DNA of 64,000 nt, taken from positions 4,836,001-4,900,000 of the forward strand of contig NZ_CP109104.1 in NCBI RefSeq assembly GCF_035917675.1. The letters are read 5' to 3'. The notes beneath the pieces are model-generated. The model was not told the DNA's origin, did not search any database, and worked only from the letters and a program-made list of their open reading frames with translations. The number at the start of each line of letters is the position of its first letter. Positions within the stretch are counted from its first letter, which is position 1. This document shows positions 26,592 to 35,223 of the stretch, piece after piece. The DNA comes from Streptomyces sp. NBC_01775 (lineage in GTDB: Bacteria > Actinomycetota > Actinomycetes > Streptomycetales > Streptomycetaceae). A program made the translations under genes and the position numbers.

Positions 26592-26960
26592 GCGTAGGCG
26601 GCCCTCCGGCCGCGCTTCCCGGCTTCGGGGCGTGCCCCGAAGGGGCGCGGGGAACCGCGCGACCAGCCCTTACGGGCCCGCGGCCCTTACGGGCCCGCGG
26701 CCCTTACGCGCCCGCGGCCCTTACGCGCCCGCGGCCCTTACGCGCCCGTGGCCTGCAAAACACAGGCAGGGGCAGCCCCTGCTCAGCACCAGGAAAGAGG
26801 GCAACAGGAGGATCCGCCGGACCGGCCGTGGCCGCGCTCTTCGCGAGCGCGTGGATGGCGGCCGTCTCCTTGTCCCCCGGAGACCGGAATCCGGCTCCGG
26901 GGTCTTTCCGCGTGGCGGGGCGGCCCCGCGGCGGGGCGCGGCGACCATGCGGGGACGCGC
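26592..26960. other. Intergenic repeat-rich region with Streptomyces-type motif
   Basis: The hairpin CTTCGGGGCGTGCCCCGAAG (26623-26642) is followed by GGGGCGCGGGGAACCGCGCG. This combination recurs widely in Streptomyces intergenic regions and probably terminates the small membrane gene. A 17-bp tandem repeat follows, then GC-rich sequence up to the BTAD gene end with no gene seen. Confidence 0.6.
26667..26751. repeat. 17-bp tandem repeat, five exact-length copies
   Basis: Units of CCCTTACGGGCCCGCGG (first two) and CCCTTACGCGCCCGCGG (last three, the final one with T for C) run at an exact 17-bp period. Confidence 0.9.
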
Positions 26961-29105
26961 TTACGGGAGCCCCGTGCCGAGCGCCGCGCCAACCGCGTCG
27001 AGCCAACGGTCCACAGGCCCCAGCGTGATCATGCCGCTGCCCGCGCCCGCCAGCTCCCCGGCCGCCGGGAGCAGCCGGGCGTGTACCCGCTCCAGCACGG
27101 GCCGGTCGCCCAGCTCCAACGCGACCGCGGCCTCCAGACAGCACAGCGCCTCGTACAGCAGATCCGCGGGCGGCTGCGGCAGGGCGCGCAGCGCGGCCCG
27201 TGCCGCCTCCGTATCGCCCTTGCGCAGCAGCGCGAACGGCTCGGCCCAGGGCCGATAGGGGCCCCACTCCTGGCCGGGACCGACGTCCAAGGCCGCCTCT
27301 GCCCCCTCTGCCCCCTCTGCCGCCTCTGCCGCCTCCGCCACTTTCGCTGTCTCTGCTCCTTCCGCCACCTTCGCCGCCTCTGCCGCCTCGCGCGCTGAGC
27401 GGGTGCCGTCCGCCAGGCTCAGACACAGCAGTGCGAGCGGCAGCAGGCCGTCGCGTACGCCCGGCATCCCGGCCGTGTCCAGCCGCGCGGCGGCGGCCCG
27501 GCAGGCCGCCTCGGCACGGGACAGGTGCCCGGACGCGGCCAGCCGCAGCGCCCCGTACCACTGCGTGAAGACGCCCACCAGCGGCAGCTCGTGGTGCGCG
27601 GCCAGCCGGTCGGCCGCCGCGGCGTGCGCGTCCGCCGCGGGGAAGTCGCCCAGCGCGGCGCGGGCCTGAAGCCGGATCAGGTGGCCCAGTACCTCGAACG
27701 TCACCAGCCCGTGCCGGGCCGCCAGCGCGACCAGCTCCCCGCCGACCTCGTCCCGCCGGGGCGCCATACCGGCGCGGGTGCAGGACTGCATGAACACCCC
27801 GTTGAGACAGAACGCCAGCAGCGCGGGATCATCCAGCCCCCGCGCGATCCGCTCGGCCTCGCGCGCGGCCCGGGGACCACGCGGAGAGCGGGTCCCCCGC
27901 GACTCCACCGCGACGGTGGCCAGCAGACGGCAGCGCGCGGGGTCGTACGGGGACTCCAGGGGCTCCAGGGACCCCGAGGGCTCCGCCGGGCGGCCTCGTG
28001 GGTCGTCGGCGGCGAGGGCGGTGCGGGCGGCGAGCGTGCGTTCGGCTGCCGCGACGATTCGGCGGGCCAGTTCGGGGTCGTCGCTGCGGGGCCAGATCGC
28101 GGGGACGTCGAAGGCGCCGATCACCCGGGACGTCAGCTCGGGATCGCCGCTCTCCTCCGCCACCCGGATCGCCGCCATACGGTGCTCGCGGGCGGCCTCC
28201 AGTCCGCTGCCGCCGGTCACGGCCAGGTTCCGGATCAGGCCGACCGTCGACTCCAGCCGGGCGCGCGCCCCGGCGGCGACCGTGCGGTCGTAGTCCTCGG
28301 CAGCGCGCGCCCACAGCCGGGCGGCCGAGGCCGAGGCGCCCGAGGGGAGGTCGAGGCCGGGATCCTGGGCGAGGACGTCCGCTTCCAGGCGGCGCAGCCG
28401 TGGCCCGGGGTCCACCCCGAGCCGGTCAGCCAGCGCCGCGCGGGCCCGGCGCAGTACCGCGAGCGCGTCCCCCTGGCGGCCCGAGCGGTACAGCGCCAGC
28501 GCCAGCAGCCGCCAGGCGTCCTCGCGCCAGGGGTGACCGGCCAGCCGCGCCTCCAGGTCGGGCACGGCCTCGGCGGCCCGGCCCAGCGCCAACAGCGCCT
28601 CGGCGCGCTGTTCCTCCGCCCACAGCCGCAGCTCGGCCAGCCGGGAGCGCTCGCCGCGTGCCCAGCTCTCCTCCGCGAACTCCGCGTACGCGGGGCCCCG
28701 CCACAGCCCCAGCCCTTCCCGCAGCCGCTCCAGCGCCTGGGCGGGCGGCAGCGAAGCGGCGGAGCCGGTGGCCGTCTCGAAGCGCCAGGCGTCCACCGCG
28801 TCCGGCTCGGCCCGCAGCGCGTAGCCGGGGCCCTCGGTGACCAGCAGCCGGGCGGGTGTTCGGGGCCTGCGGTCGGGTTCCAGGACGCGGCGCAGCGCGG
28901 CCACGAAAGTCTGTACGGCTCCCACAGCGCCCGCCGGAGGCTCGTCCCACAGGTCCTCGACCAGCCGGGCGATGGGGACGACCCGGCGGCGGGCCACCAG
29001 CAGCCGCGCCAGTACGGCCCGGTGGCGGGGGCCCTTCAGCGCGAGCACCCCGCTGTCGCCCTCGGCCACCACAGGCCCGAGCACACCGAACGTGACCCGC
29101 TCCAT
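26961..29105 (-). CDS. BTAD-domain (SARP/AfsR-type) transcriptional regulator
   Basis: This 714-residue regulator has an OmpR-like winged helix at about 1-95 (VTFGVLGPVVAEGDSG, VGAVQTFVAALRRVLE). The bacterial transcriptional activation domain follows at about 100-250 (RGLLGLW-type helices and ALALYRSGRQGDALAVLRRA). A long alpha-helical C-terminal part of about 450 residues comes next. No nucleotide-binding (NB-ARC) motif was seen. Near residues 575-605 lies an Ala/Glu/Gly/Lys repeat block (AEAAKVAEGAETAKVAEAAE). The ATG at 29105 follows GGGAGG. It is divergent from the hydrolase gene, its most likely target. Confidence 0.85.
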   Translation of the reverse strand: MERVTFGVLGPVVAEGDSGVLALKGPRHRAVLARLLVARRRVVPIARLVEDLWDEPPAGAVGAVQTFVAALRRVLEPDRRPRTPARLLVTEGPGYALRAEPDAVDAWRFETATGSAASLPPAQALERLREGLGLWRGPAYAEFAEESWARGERSRLAELRLWAEEQRAEALLALGRAAEAVPDLEARLAGHPWREDAWRLLALALYRSGRQGDALAVLRRARAALADRLGVDPGPRLRRLEADVLAQDPGLDLPSGASASAARLWARAAEDYDRTVAAGARARLESTVGLIRNLAVTGGSGLEAAREHRMAAIRVAEESGDPELTSRVIGAFDVPAIWPRSDDPELARRIVAAAERTLAARTALAADDPRGRPAEPSGSLEPLESPYDPARCRLLATVAVESRGTRSPRGPRAAREAERIARGLDDPALLAFCLNGVFMQSCTRAGMAPRRDEVGGELVALAARHGLVTFEVLGHLIRLQARAALGDFPAADAHAAAADRLAAHHELPLVGVFTQWYGALRLAASGHLSRAEAACRAAAARLDTAGMPGVRDGLLPLALLCLSLADGTRSAREAAEAAKVAEGAETAKVAEAAEAAEGAEGAEAALDVGPGQEWGPYRPWAEPFALLRKGDTEAARAALRALPQPPADLLYEALCCLEAAVALELGDRPVLERVHARLLPAAGELAGAGSGMITLGPVDRWLDAVGAALGTGLP

Positions 29106-29130
29106 CCGCACCTCCCGGCCGCCCGACAGC

Positions 29131-29205
29131 TCTTCCGGGCCCCGGCCTTCCGGGCCCCGGCCTTCCGAGTCCTGGCCCTCCGAGTCCCGGCCTTCCGGGC
29201 CCGGA
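29131..29205. repeat. 15-bp tandem repeat, five copies
   Basis: Units CCTTCCGGGCCCCGG with variants CCTTCCGAGTCCTGG and CCCTCCGAGTCCCGG lie immediately upstream of the BTAD regulator start. Confidence 0.85.
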
Positions 29206-29373
29206 TCCTCCCCCGGTCCCGGCCGTTCCGAGCCCGCCAGGGCCCCGTCACCGTACGCGCTGACCGGTTGCTGATTCGTACGCGGCAGCCTCGTACGTGT
29301 CCACCGCCCGGACGGGCCCCACCGGCCGCAGCCGGTCCGCAGCCGGGCCCCACCGGCCGCAGAAGGTTCCCAT

Positions 29374-29427
29374 CCGGTCCGCGGCCGACCCGTGCCCGGT
29401 CCGCGGCCGACCCGTGCCCGGTCCGCG
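29374..29427. repeat. 22-bp tandem repeat, two and a half copies
   Basis: The unit starts CCGGTCCGCGGCCGACCCGT and begins at 29374, 29396 and 29418. The array ends 20 nt before the hydrolase ATG, so it forms the leader of that gene. Confidence 0.85.
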
Positions 29428-29447
29428 ATCAACGAGAGCAGCGCACC

Positions 29448-30326
29448 ATGACACCGACCATTCCCGACTTCGACCAGCGGCGCGTCCCCGCCGCCGACGG
29501 GGTCGCCCTCAACGTCGCCGTCGGCGGCTCGGGCAGCCCTCTCGTGCTGCTGCACGGCTACCCGCAGACCCATCTGATGTGGCGGCACGTGGCGACCGCG
29601 CTCGCGGCCGAGCACACCGTCATCTGCCCCGACCTGCGCGGCTACGGCGCCAGCGACAAGCCGGCCGGGACCGGGCCCGACGTCTACTCCAAGCGCACCA
29701 TGGCCGCCGACATCGTCGCCGTGGCCCGCGAGCTGGGGCACGAGCGCTTCGCGCTGGCCGGGCACGACCGGGGCGCCCTGGTTGCCTTCCGCGCCGGGCT
29801 CGACCACCCCGGCACGGTGACGCACCTGGCCTGCCTGGACGTGCTGCCGACCCTGGAGATGTGGGAGGCGCTGCACGGCACCGGCGCGGCCGTCGGCTTC
29901 CATCTCTACTTGATGGCGCAGCCTCCGGGCTTGCCCGAACAGCTGATCGGCGCCGCGCCGGACCTCTTCTTCGGCCACTTCCTCGACCTGTGGAACAACG
30001 ACCCGGACGCCTTCCCCGCCGACGTCCGCGCCGCCTACCTGGACGCCTGCCGCGCCGCCGTGCCCTCGATCGTGGCCGACTACCGGGCCTCGGCCGGCAT
30101 CGACGTCGAACACGACCTGGCCGACCGGAAGGCGGGCGGCCGGCTCCGCATGCCGGTCACCGTCCTCCAGCAGGACTGGGGGGCCGCGCTGGGCTACGAC
30201 GCGGCGGCGCAGTGGCGGCCCTGGGCGCCCGACCTGCACCACGCCACGGTCACCTGCGGCCACTTCATGGCAGAGGAAGCCCCTGAGGAGATCACCACGG
30301 CGCTGCGGGACCTCCTGGCCCGCTGA
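29448..30326 (+). CDS. Alpha/beta hydrolase, haloacetate dehalogenase/epoxide hydrolase-like
   Basis: This 292-residue alpha/beta hydrolase has the oxyanion motif VLLHGYPQTHLMWRHVA (about 30), the nucleophile elbow GHDRGA (about 106), making Asp the nucleophile as in haloacetate dehalogenases and epoxide hydrolases, and the catalytic His in CGHFMAEEAP (about 270). Substrate is not deducible. ATG 29448 has only a weak GAGAG binding site. It is divergent from the BTAD regulator. Its last seven codons, including the stop, are the first unit of a 21-bp triple repeat. Confidence 0.88.
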   Translation: MTPTIPDFDQRRVPAADGVALNVAVGGSGSPLVLLHGYPQTHLMWRHVATALAAEHTVICPDLRGYGASDKPAGTGPDVYSKRTMAADIVAVARELGHERFALAGHDRGALVAFRAGLDHPGTVTHLACLDVLPTLEMWEALHGTGAAVGFHLYLMAQPPGLPEQLIGAAPDLFFGHFLDLWNNDPDAFPADVRAAYLDACRAAVPSIVADYRASAGIDVEHDLADRKAGGRLRMPVTVLQQDWGAALGYDAAAQWRPWAPDLHHATVTCGHFMAEEAPEEITTALRDLLAR

Positions 30327-30368
30327 CGGGACCTCCTGGTCCGCTGACGGGACCTCCTGGTCCGCTGA
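30306..30368. repeat. 21-bp tandem repeat carrying the hydrolase stop codon three times
   Basis: Three units at 30306-30326, 30327-30347 and 30348-30368 differ at one base. In frame each reads Arg-Asp-Leu-Leu-Ala/Val-Arg-stop, so the gene end is present in triplicate. Confidence 0.92.
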
Positions 30369-30411
30369 GGTCCGGGCAGGGCGGGGCGGGGTGTTGTCCG
30401 GAGGCTGGAGG

Positions 30412-31320
30412 CTATTTCCAGCCGGAGAGCTTCACCTCGCGGGTCTCGATGTGCATGCCGAGCGGCACCCGCCACTCGTCGACGCAGACCGTCCAGGTCT
30501 TCGTCCTCTTCTCGCCCGCGCCGATCGGCACCGGCAGCGTCCGCGTGCTCTCGCGGGTGGCCCAGTCGACGCCGAGGCCGCCGATGATGTGGGTGCCGAA
30601 GGTGACCTTGCCTTTGGTGACGGCGCTGCCCCCGGTGTTGCGGAAGGTGACGGTCACCTTCTCGCACCACCGGTCATCGGCCTTGGCCCGCTTCGGTGTG
30701 CCCGCCTTCAGCACGGCGGGCCCGCCGGAGCCGGAAGAGCCGCCCGTCTGCTCCCCGCCGTCTCCGCCCGAGCCGCCGGGGGTCTCGCTCCCGCTGGGGG
30801 AGTCCGGGGATCCGGAGCCGGGCGCTCCGCCGCTGCCTCCGCCCGTGGTGTTCCCGCCGCCCGCCGCCGTTCCGCCGTCCCCGGAACCCGAGCCCGAACC
30901 GGACCCGGACCCGGAGCCGGAATCGGATCCGGACCCAGACCCGGAATCCGATCCTCCGCTGCCGTCCCGCCCACCCGTCGTGCCGTGGCCGTCCGCAGCT
31001 CCCCCGGCGTCCCCGGCGTTCCGGGAGGCGTCCGTGCCGCCCTTGCCCCGCTTGCCCTTCGCGCCGCCGTCGCCCCGCTCGTCCAGCGGCACCAGGCGGA
31101 CCTTGTCATCCGGCCGTGCGGGGCCGGACGAGGAGCTGTCGCCGTGCCCGGAGGGGCCGGCCGCGCCGACCGCGACATAGCCGTCGTCCCCGCTCGCGCC
31201 GCATCCGGCGGTCAGCAGCGCGCCGAGACAGACCAGAGCCGCCGGGGCGGTCTTTCGGCCGCTCCGGCGGCTCGTGGCGTGTGCCCGCAGCGTCCGCTCG
31301 CGCGTCCCATGGCTTCGCAT
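30412..31320 (-). CDS. Lipoprotein with Ser/Gly linker and C-terminal beta domain
   Basis: This 302-residue precursor has a basic N-terminus of about 25 residues, a hydrophobic segment and the lipobox LLTAGC (about residue 40), so it is probably a membrane-anchored lipoprotein. A disordered Gly/Ser/Asp region (about 45-205, long GSGSGSDSGS runs) leads to a C-terminal domain with two Cys (RWCEKVTVTFRNTGGSAVTK, WTVCVDEWRVP), which resembles an immunoglobulin-like or carbohydrate-binding sandwich. Function is unknown. It lies just downstream of the sigma-factor pair. Confidence 0.75.
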   Translation of the reverse strand: MRSHGTRERTLRAHATSRRSGRKTAPAALVCLGALLTAGCGASGDDGYVAVGAAGPSGHGDSSSSGPARPDDKVRLVPLDERGDGGAKGKRGKGGTDASRNAGDAGGAADGHGTTGGRDGSGGSDSGSGSGSDSGSGSGSGSGSGSGDGGTAAGGGNTTGGGSGGAPGSGSPDSPSGSETPGGSGGDGGEQTGGSSGSGGPAVLKAGTPKRAKADDRWCEKVTVTFRNTGGSAVTKGKVTFGTHIIGGLGVDWATRESTRTLPVPIGAGEKRTKTWTVCVDEWRVPLGMHIETREVKLSGWK

Positions 31321-31436
31321 GGCGACAGTGTTGCTGACGCTACGTCAGATGTGAACCCTGTGGCGTCGGTGCTCCTTCGGCTCGTGCGTGTTCCGGTGCG
31401 TATCCCCCGCGGCACTCGGACCCCCTGTCTGTGCGC

Positions 31437-32366
31437 TCAGTCCTCGGCGATCAGCCCTTCGCGCAGCTGCGCGAGCGTGCGGGTCAGCAGCCGGGAGACG
31501 TGCATCTGGGAGATGCCGACCTCCTCGCCGATCTGCGACTGCGTCATGTTCGCGAAGAAGCGCAGCATGATGATCTGGCGCTCACGGGGCGGGAGTTTGG
31601 CCAGCAGTGGCTTGAGCGACTCGCGGTACTCCACGCCCTCCAGCGCGGTGTCCTCGTAGCCCAGCCGGTCGGCGAGCGAGCCCTCGCCGCCGTCGTCCTC
31701 CATGGACGGGGAGTCCAGCGACGAGGCGGTGTAGGCGTTGCCGACGGCCAGGCCGTCGACCACGTCCTCCTCGGAGACGCCCAGGCAGGTGGCGAGTTCG
31801 GTGACGGTCGGGGAGCGGTCCAGGGTCTGTGACAGTTCGTCGCTGGCCTTCGTCAGCGCCAGCCGCAGCTCCTGGAGGCGGCGCGGCACCCGCACCGACC
31901 AGGAGGTGTCACGGAAGAAGCGCTTGATCTCGCCGACGACGGTCGGCATCGCGAACGTCGGGAATTCCACGCCCCGTTCGCAGTCGAAGCGGTCGATCGC
32001 CTTGATCAGGCCGATGGTGCCGACCTGGACGATGTCCTCCATCGGCTCGTTCCTGCTGCGGAAGCGGGCCGCCGCATAGCGCACGAGCGGGAGGTTCAGC
32101 TCGATGAGCGTGTCCCTGACGTACGTACGCTCCGCACTCGGCGCCGTCTCCGGAGAGTCGACCGCTGCCCTGTCGAGTGCGGCGAGCCGCAGGAACAGGG
32201 AGCGGGAGAGGGTGCGGGTGTCGATCGCGGCGCCGGCGGCCACCACTGCGGCGGGCTCGACGAGATCCTGTGGCGCGGGTGCGCTGCCGGGCTCGGCTGG
32301 CCCGGGAGGTGCCCCCGGGGTCGTGTTCTCGGCGAGCACCTTCGAGCTGCCCAGTTCTACGGACAT
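31437..32366 (-). CDS. sigN: SigB/SigF-group RNA polymerase sigma factor, probable SigN
   Basis: This 309-residue sigma factor of the stress/sporulation group has region 2 at about 105-180 ([60 protein letters not shown]), region 3 at about 185-235 and region 4 at the C-terminus ([20 protein letters not shown]). ATG 32366 follows AAGGGGGTGG. The symbol is inferred from gene order: in S. coelicolor sigN and sigF are adjacent in the same chromosomal neighbourhood upstream of tadA and upp. It is encoded 198 nt after sigF with its own candidate promoter. Confidence 0.82.
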   Translation of the reverse strand: MSVELGSSKVLAENTTPGAPPGPAEPGSAPAPQDLVEPAAVVAAGAAIDTRTLSRSLFLRLAALDRAAVDSPETAPSAERTYVRDTLIELNLPLVRYAAARFRSRNEPMEDIVQVGTIGLIKAIDRFDCERGVEFPTFAMPTVVGEIKRFFRDTSWSVRVPRRLQELRLALTKASDELSQTLDRSPTVTELATCLGVSEEDVVDGLAVGNAYTASSLDSPSMEDDGGEGSLADRLGYEDTALEGVEYRESLKPLLAKLPPRERQIIMLRFFANMTQSQIGEEVGISQMHVSRLLTRTLAQLREGLIAED

Positions 32367-32433
32367 GCCACCCCCTTGAGGTCGCGGACGGGTCGCTGCG
32401 GCGCCCTCGGGTGAGGGAAGCACCTCCCCCTGA

Positions 32434-32459
32434 ATACCGGGAGCACCACTGCGGCAAAC
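32434..32459 (-). promoter_or_regulatory. Candidate sigma-B-type promoter of the sigN-like gene
   Basis: On the minus strand GTTT (32456-32459) and CGGTAT (32434-32439) are 16 nt apart, close to the GTTT-N14-16-GGGTAT pattern of SigB-group promoters, about 68 nt before the ATG. This would allow control by this sigma group itself. Confidence 0.35.
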
Positions 32460-32564
32460 GCAGCTCTTGCAGAATGTCACAAGTCAGCAACGCGACGTAG
32501 CCTCATGTCGATAAAACTGCACAGTTGAGGGCGGAGAGGCCGGGATTGGTGTCGCTCGATCCGG

Positions 32565-33410
32565 CTATGCGTCGATTCGATTTGCGGCTCTCAGCCGGGC
32601 GAAGCTCCGTGAGAGCAGGCGCGAGACGTGCATCTGCGAGACGCCGAGCTCCGCGCTGATCTGCGACTGCGTCAGATTCCGGTAGTAGCGCAGCAGGAGG
32701 ATCCGCTGCTCGCGCTCGGGCAGCTGTACGAGCAGATGGCGGACGAGGTCGCGGTGTTCGACGCCGTCCAGCTCCGGATCCTCGTAGCCCAGCCGGTCCA
32801 GCAGGCCCGGCATCCCGTCCTCGCGCTCCTGTGCGGCCTCCAACGACGTGGCACGGTAGGCCCGTCCGGCCTCGATGCAGGCGAGGACCTCGTCCTCGGA
32901 GATCTTCAGCCGCTCGGCGATCTCAGCGGTCGTGGGAGAGCGCCCGTGAAGCGTCGTCAGGTCCTCGGTGGCGCCGCTGACCTGGACCCACATCTCGTGC
33001 AGCCGGCGGGGCACGTGGACGGTGCGGACGTTGTCGCGGAAGTAGCGGCGGATCTCGCCGACGATCGTGGGCATCGCGAAGGTGGGGAACTGGACCCCGC
33101 GCTCGGCGTCGAACCGGTCGATGGCGTTGATCAGGCCGATGGTGCCGACCTGGACGACGTCCTCCATCGGCTCGTTCCTGCTGCGGAAGCGGGCCGCGAC
33201 GTACCGGACCAGCGGCAGGTTCGCCTCGATCAGGGCGCAGCGGATCCGCTCGTACTCCGTCGTGCCGCGGTCGAGCCCGGTGAGCTGTTCGAAGAGGGAC
33301 TGGGTCAGCGCCCGGGTCCGCGCGGCACGCTCCCGCTGGGCCTCGGCGGGGGTCGGCGGCGCATCGGCATCACCGGAGGGAGCCTGGGTGGGGGTACGGG
33401 TCCCATCCAC
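32565..33410 (-). CDS. sigF: Sporulation-type sigma factor, probable SigF
   Basis: This 281-residue factor is about 60 percent similar by eye to its downstream neighbour. It has region 2 [20 protein letters not shown] and [20 protein letters not shown], and region 4 [20 protein letters not shown]. The GTG at 33410 has GGGGTGG upstream. S. coelicolor SigF (287 residues) is needed for late spore maturation; size and order support this assignment but do not prove it. No anti-sigma or anti-anti-sigma gene is adjacent; a STAS protein is encoded at 56.4 kb. Confidence 0.82.
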   Translation of the reverse strand: MDGTRTPTQAPSGDADAPPTPAEAQRERAARTRALTQSLFEQLTGLDRGTTEYERIRCALIEANLPLVRYVAARFRSRNEPMEDVVQVGTIGLINAIDRFDAERGVQFPTFAMPTIVGEIRRYFRDNVRTVHVPRRLHEMWVQVSGATEDLTTLHGRSPTTAEIAERLKISEDEVLACIEAGRAYRATSLEAAQEREDGMPGLLDRLGYEDPELDGVEHRDLVRHLLVQLPEREQRILLLRYYRNLTQSQISAELGVSQMHVSRLLSRSFARLRAANRIDA

Positions 33411-33554
33411 TCAGCCACCACCCCTTTACGGTTCACGGTGCAGATCTGTCCTGGTCGGTCATTCATCCGCCAAAAGCGGTCATAGCATCACAAGACATGT
33501 GCACCGTGCGCAAGCACCGTATAACTCCGTGTTGCTTGCCAGTTGCAAGAAAAA

Positions 33555-33579
33555 CCCCCCGATCCGGGGGATCGGGGGG
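33555..33579 (-). terminator. Rho-independent terminator with T tract
   Basis: An 11-bp perfect stem (CCCCCCGATCC / GGATCGGGGGG) has a 3-nt loop and is followed on the minus strand by TTTTTCTT. This is a textbook intrinsic terminator, uncommon in this genome, and it ends the small membrane gene transcript. Confidence 0.92.
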
Positions 33580-33594
33580 TGAGTTTCGGGGGGC

Positions 33595-33759
33595 TCAGTT
33601 GACGAGCGAGGTCATGAACTCGCCGACGCCCTGTGCCGCGCTGGATATGCCTTCGAAACCTATCTGGACCAGGTCGGCGGCTCGCTGGGGTGACGTGATG
33701 ATCGTGTACAGCACGAAGACAACAAGCATGTAGGACACGACCTTTTTCGCCTGCGCCAT
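33595..33759 (-). CDS. Small conserved membrane protein
   Basis: This 54-residue protein begins MAQAKKVVSYMLVVFVLYTI, giving one membrane segment at residues 8-22, then an amphipathic C-terminus (FEGISSAAQGVGEFMTSLVN). ATG 33759 is preceded by GGGGAGGGG at good spacing; longer upstream readings are Pro-rich shadow sequence. A dedicated intrinsic terminator follows. Function is unknown. Confidence 0.8.
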   Translation of the reverse strand: MAQAKKVVSYMLVVFVLYTIITSPQRAADLVQIGFEGISSAAQGVGEFMTSLVN

Positions 33760-34076
33760 CGCGCTGCCCCTCCCCGAGCGTGTTCGGTACCCGAAATCCA
33801 GTACACCTGTGCGGCTGTGTGAGTGTAACGGGAAGAGGGCATCGGTGATCGAGTCCACAGGGGTCCCGCGCGGACTGCCCGCGGACTCCGCACGGGACCC
33901 AAGAGCCGCTGGGTGGGCGGCGTTTGCCCGATCCGCCCGGGACGTGCCGGGAAGTGACGGAGGGTGCGGAGGGGGGCGGAGAGGGGCGGAGAGGGGCGGT
34001 CGGGCAGGGAGCTTTGGCGGGGCCATCTGGCGTACGCGCGTACGAGTCCGGCCGGCCGGGGCGGGAGGCCACCCCG

Positions 34077-35024
34077 TCAGGGCAGGAAAACGGTCTTTCC
34101 GCGCCCCCCGCCCACCCGGTTGCGGGCCACCGCGTCAGGGGCCTGCTCCAGCGGGACCTGGGTCTCGACGGGGACGACCAGGCGCCCGCTGTCCAGCTCC
34201 TGCCCCAGCCTGTCGAGCAGGGCCGCCGAGGCCGTGAGCTGGAAGTTGAGGCCCTCCACGCCCTTGGCGGACAGCTCGCCGGGCACCGCGGCGCCCAGCG
34301 TGGAGAGCGCGACGCCCCCGTTGCGCACCGGCGCCGCGCCGGCGGCGAAGGCGGCCGGGTCCGCCGCGATCAGGTCCACCAGCGCGTCCACACCCTCGGG
34401 GTACTCCTCGCGCACCGCGTCCGCGAGCGCCCGCTCCCTGGCGTCGACGGTGACCGCGGCGCCGAAGGCCGCCATCCGGCGCTCGTCGCGCCCATGGGTG
34501 GCCGCGATCACCCGCAGGCCGTGGGCCGAGGCGAGCTGCGTCAAGAACGTGCCCACCCCGCCGGCGGCGCCGACGATCAGCACGCTCTCGTACTCGCGCA
34601 GGGCCGCCGTGTCCACGATGCCCAGCGCCGTCATCCCGGCCGTCGGTGCCCCCGCCGCGACGGTGAGCGGCACCGAGGGCGGTGCGAGCGCCACGCTGCC
34701 CGCCTCGTCGACCACCACGAACTCGGCGTACGTCCCGCCCCCGACCGGGTCGCTGATCACCTGCCCGTAGACACCGTCACCGGGCGTGAAACGGCGCGAC
34801 CCGGGGCCGTTGCTCTCCACCACGCCGGCGAAGTCCACGCCCATGACCAGGGGGAAGGCGTACGGCAGCGCGCCCTCCAGCATGCCGTCCGCGATCTTCC
34901 AATCGAGCGGGTTGAGCCCGGCGGCGCTGACCCGCACCAGGACCTCGCCCTCACCCGGCTCGGGCCGCGGCACCTCCAGGACCTCCGGCCGCCCCTTCGG
35001 CTCCCGCACTCCGACAGCACGCAT
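34077..35024 (-). CDS. NADP-dependent quinone oxidoreductase/alcohol dehydrogenase family protein
   Basis: This 315-residue medium-chain reductase of the zinc-free quinone oxidoreductase type has a GroES-like domain at about 1-120 (EVLVRVSAAGLNPLDWKIAD, PLVMGVDFAGVV) and a Rossmann domain with the dinucleotide loop VLIVGAAGGVGTFLTQLA (about 150). Catalytic-zinc Cys/His ligands of true alcohol dehydrogenases are absent. ATG 35024 has GGGAG upstream. Substrate unknown; likely a detoxifying carbonyl or quinone reductase. Confidence 0.88.
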   Translation of the reverse strand: MRAVGVREPKGRPEVLEVPRPEPGEGEVLVRVSAAGLNPLDWKIADGMLEGALPYAFPLVMGVDFAGVVESNGPGSRRFTPGDGVYGQVISDPVGGGTYAEFVVVDEAGSVALAPPSVPLTVAAGAPTAGMTALGIVDTAALREYESVLIVGAAGGVGTFLTQLASAHGLRVIAATHGRDERRMAAFGAAVTVDARERALADAVREEYPEGVDALVDLIAADPAAFAAGAAPVRNGGVALSTLGAAVPGELSAKGVEGLNFQLTASAALLDRLGQELDSGRLVVPVETQVPLEQAPDAVARNRVGGGRGKTVFLP

Positions 35025-35133
35025 GCGCCATCTCCCAGCTCCCCCCATGGGACCAGCGGCCCTTCCCAACGTACGACGCCCCCACGGGCCCCGCAGTCCG
35101 TGGCTTCCCACGCGCATGGCGGCTCTCCCGGGC

Positions 35134-35210
35134 CGGGACGGAGGCGGTCCCGGGACGGAGGCGGCAGCCCCCGGGCGGAGGCGGCAGTCCGCGGGCGGAG
35201 GCGGCTGCTC
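35134..35210. repeat. Imperfect 17-21 bp tandem repeat
   Basis: Four units of GGGACGGAGGCGGTCCC / GGGCGGAGGCGGCAGTCC type fill the gap between the oxidoreductase start and the XRE gene end. Confidence 0.75.
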
Positions 35211-35223
35211 CACCAGGGAACTG

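Larger units (their letters stand above)
29106..29447. other. Divergent promoter region with two minisatellites
   Basis: The region separates the BTAD regulator from the hydrolase. Two tandem-repeat blocks occupy much of it: 29131-29205 (15 bp, five copies of CCTTCCGGGCCCCGG type) and 29374-29427 (22 bp, 2.5 copies). Regulator or hydrolase promoters must lie between or within them; no clear consensus was identified. Confidence 0.6.

Noticed and set aside
26667..26751. Possible CRISPR or iteron origin
   Set aside because: The 17-bp units are contiguous without spacers, and no replication gene is near.
26961..29105. Biosynthetic gene cluster controlled by the BTAD regulator
   Set aside because: No PKS, NRPS, terpene or RiPP core enzymes lie near. 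The divergent hydrolase is the only plausible target.
30412..31320. Secreted cellulose-binding protein
   Set aside because: The Ser/Gly linker plus sandwich suggested it, but no aromatic binding-face motif was visible, and the lipobox indicates a lipoprotein. Function left open.
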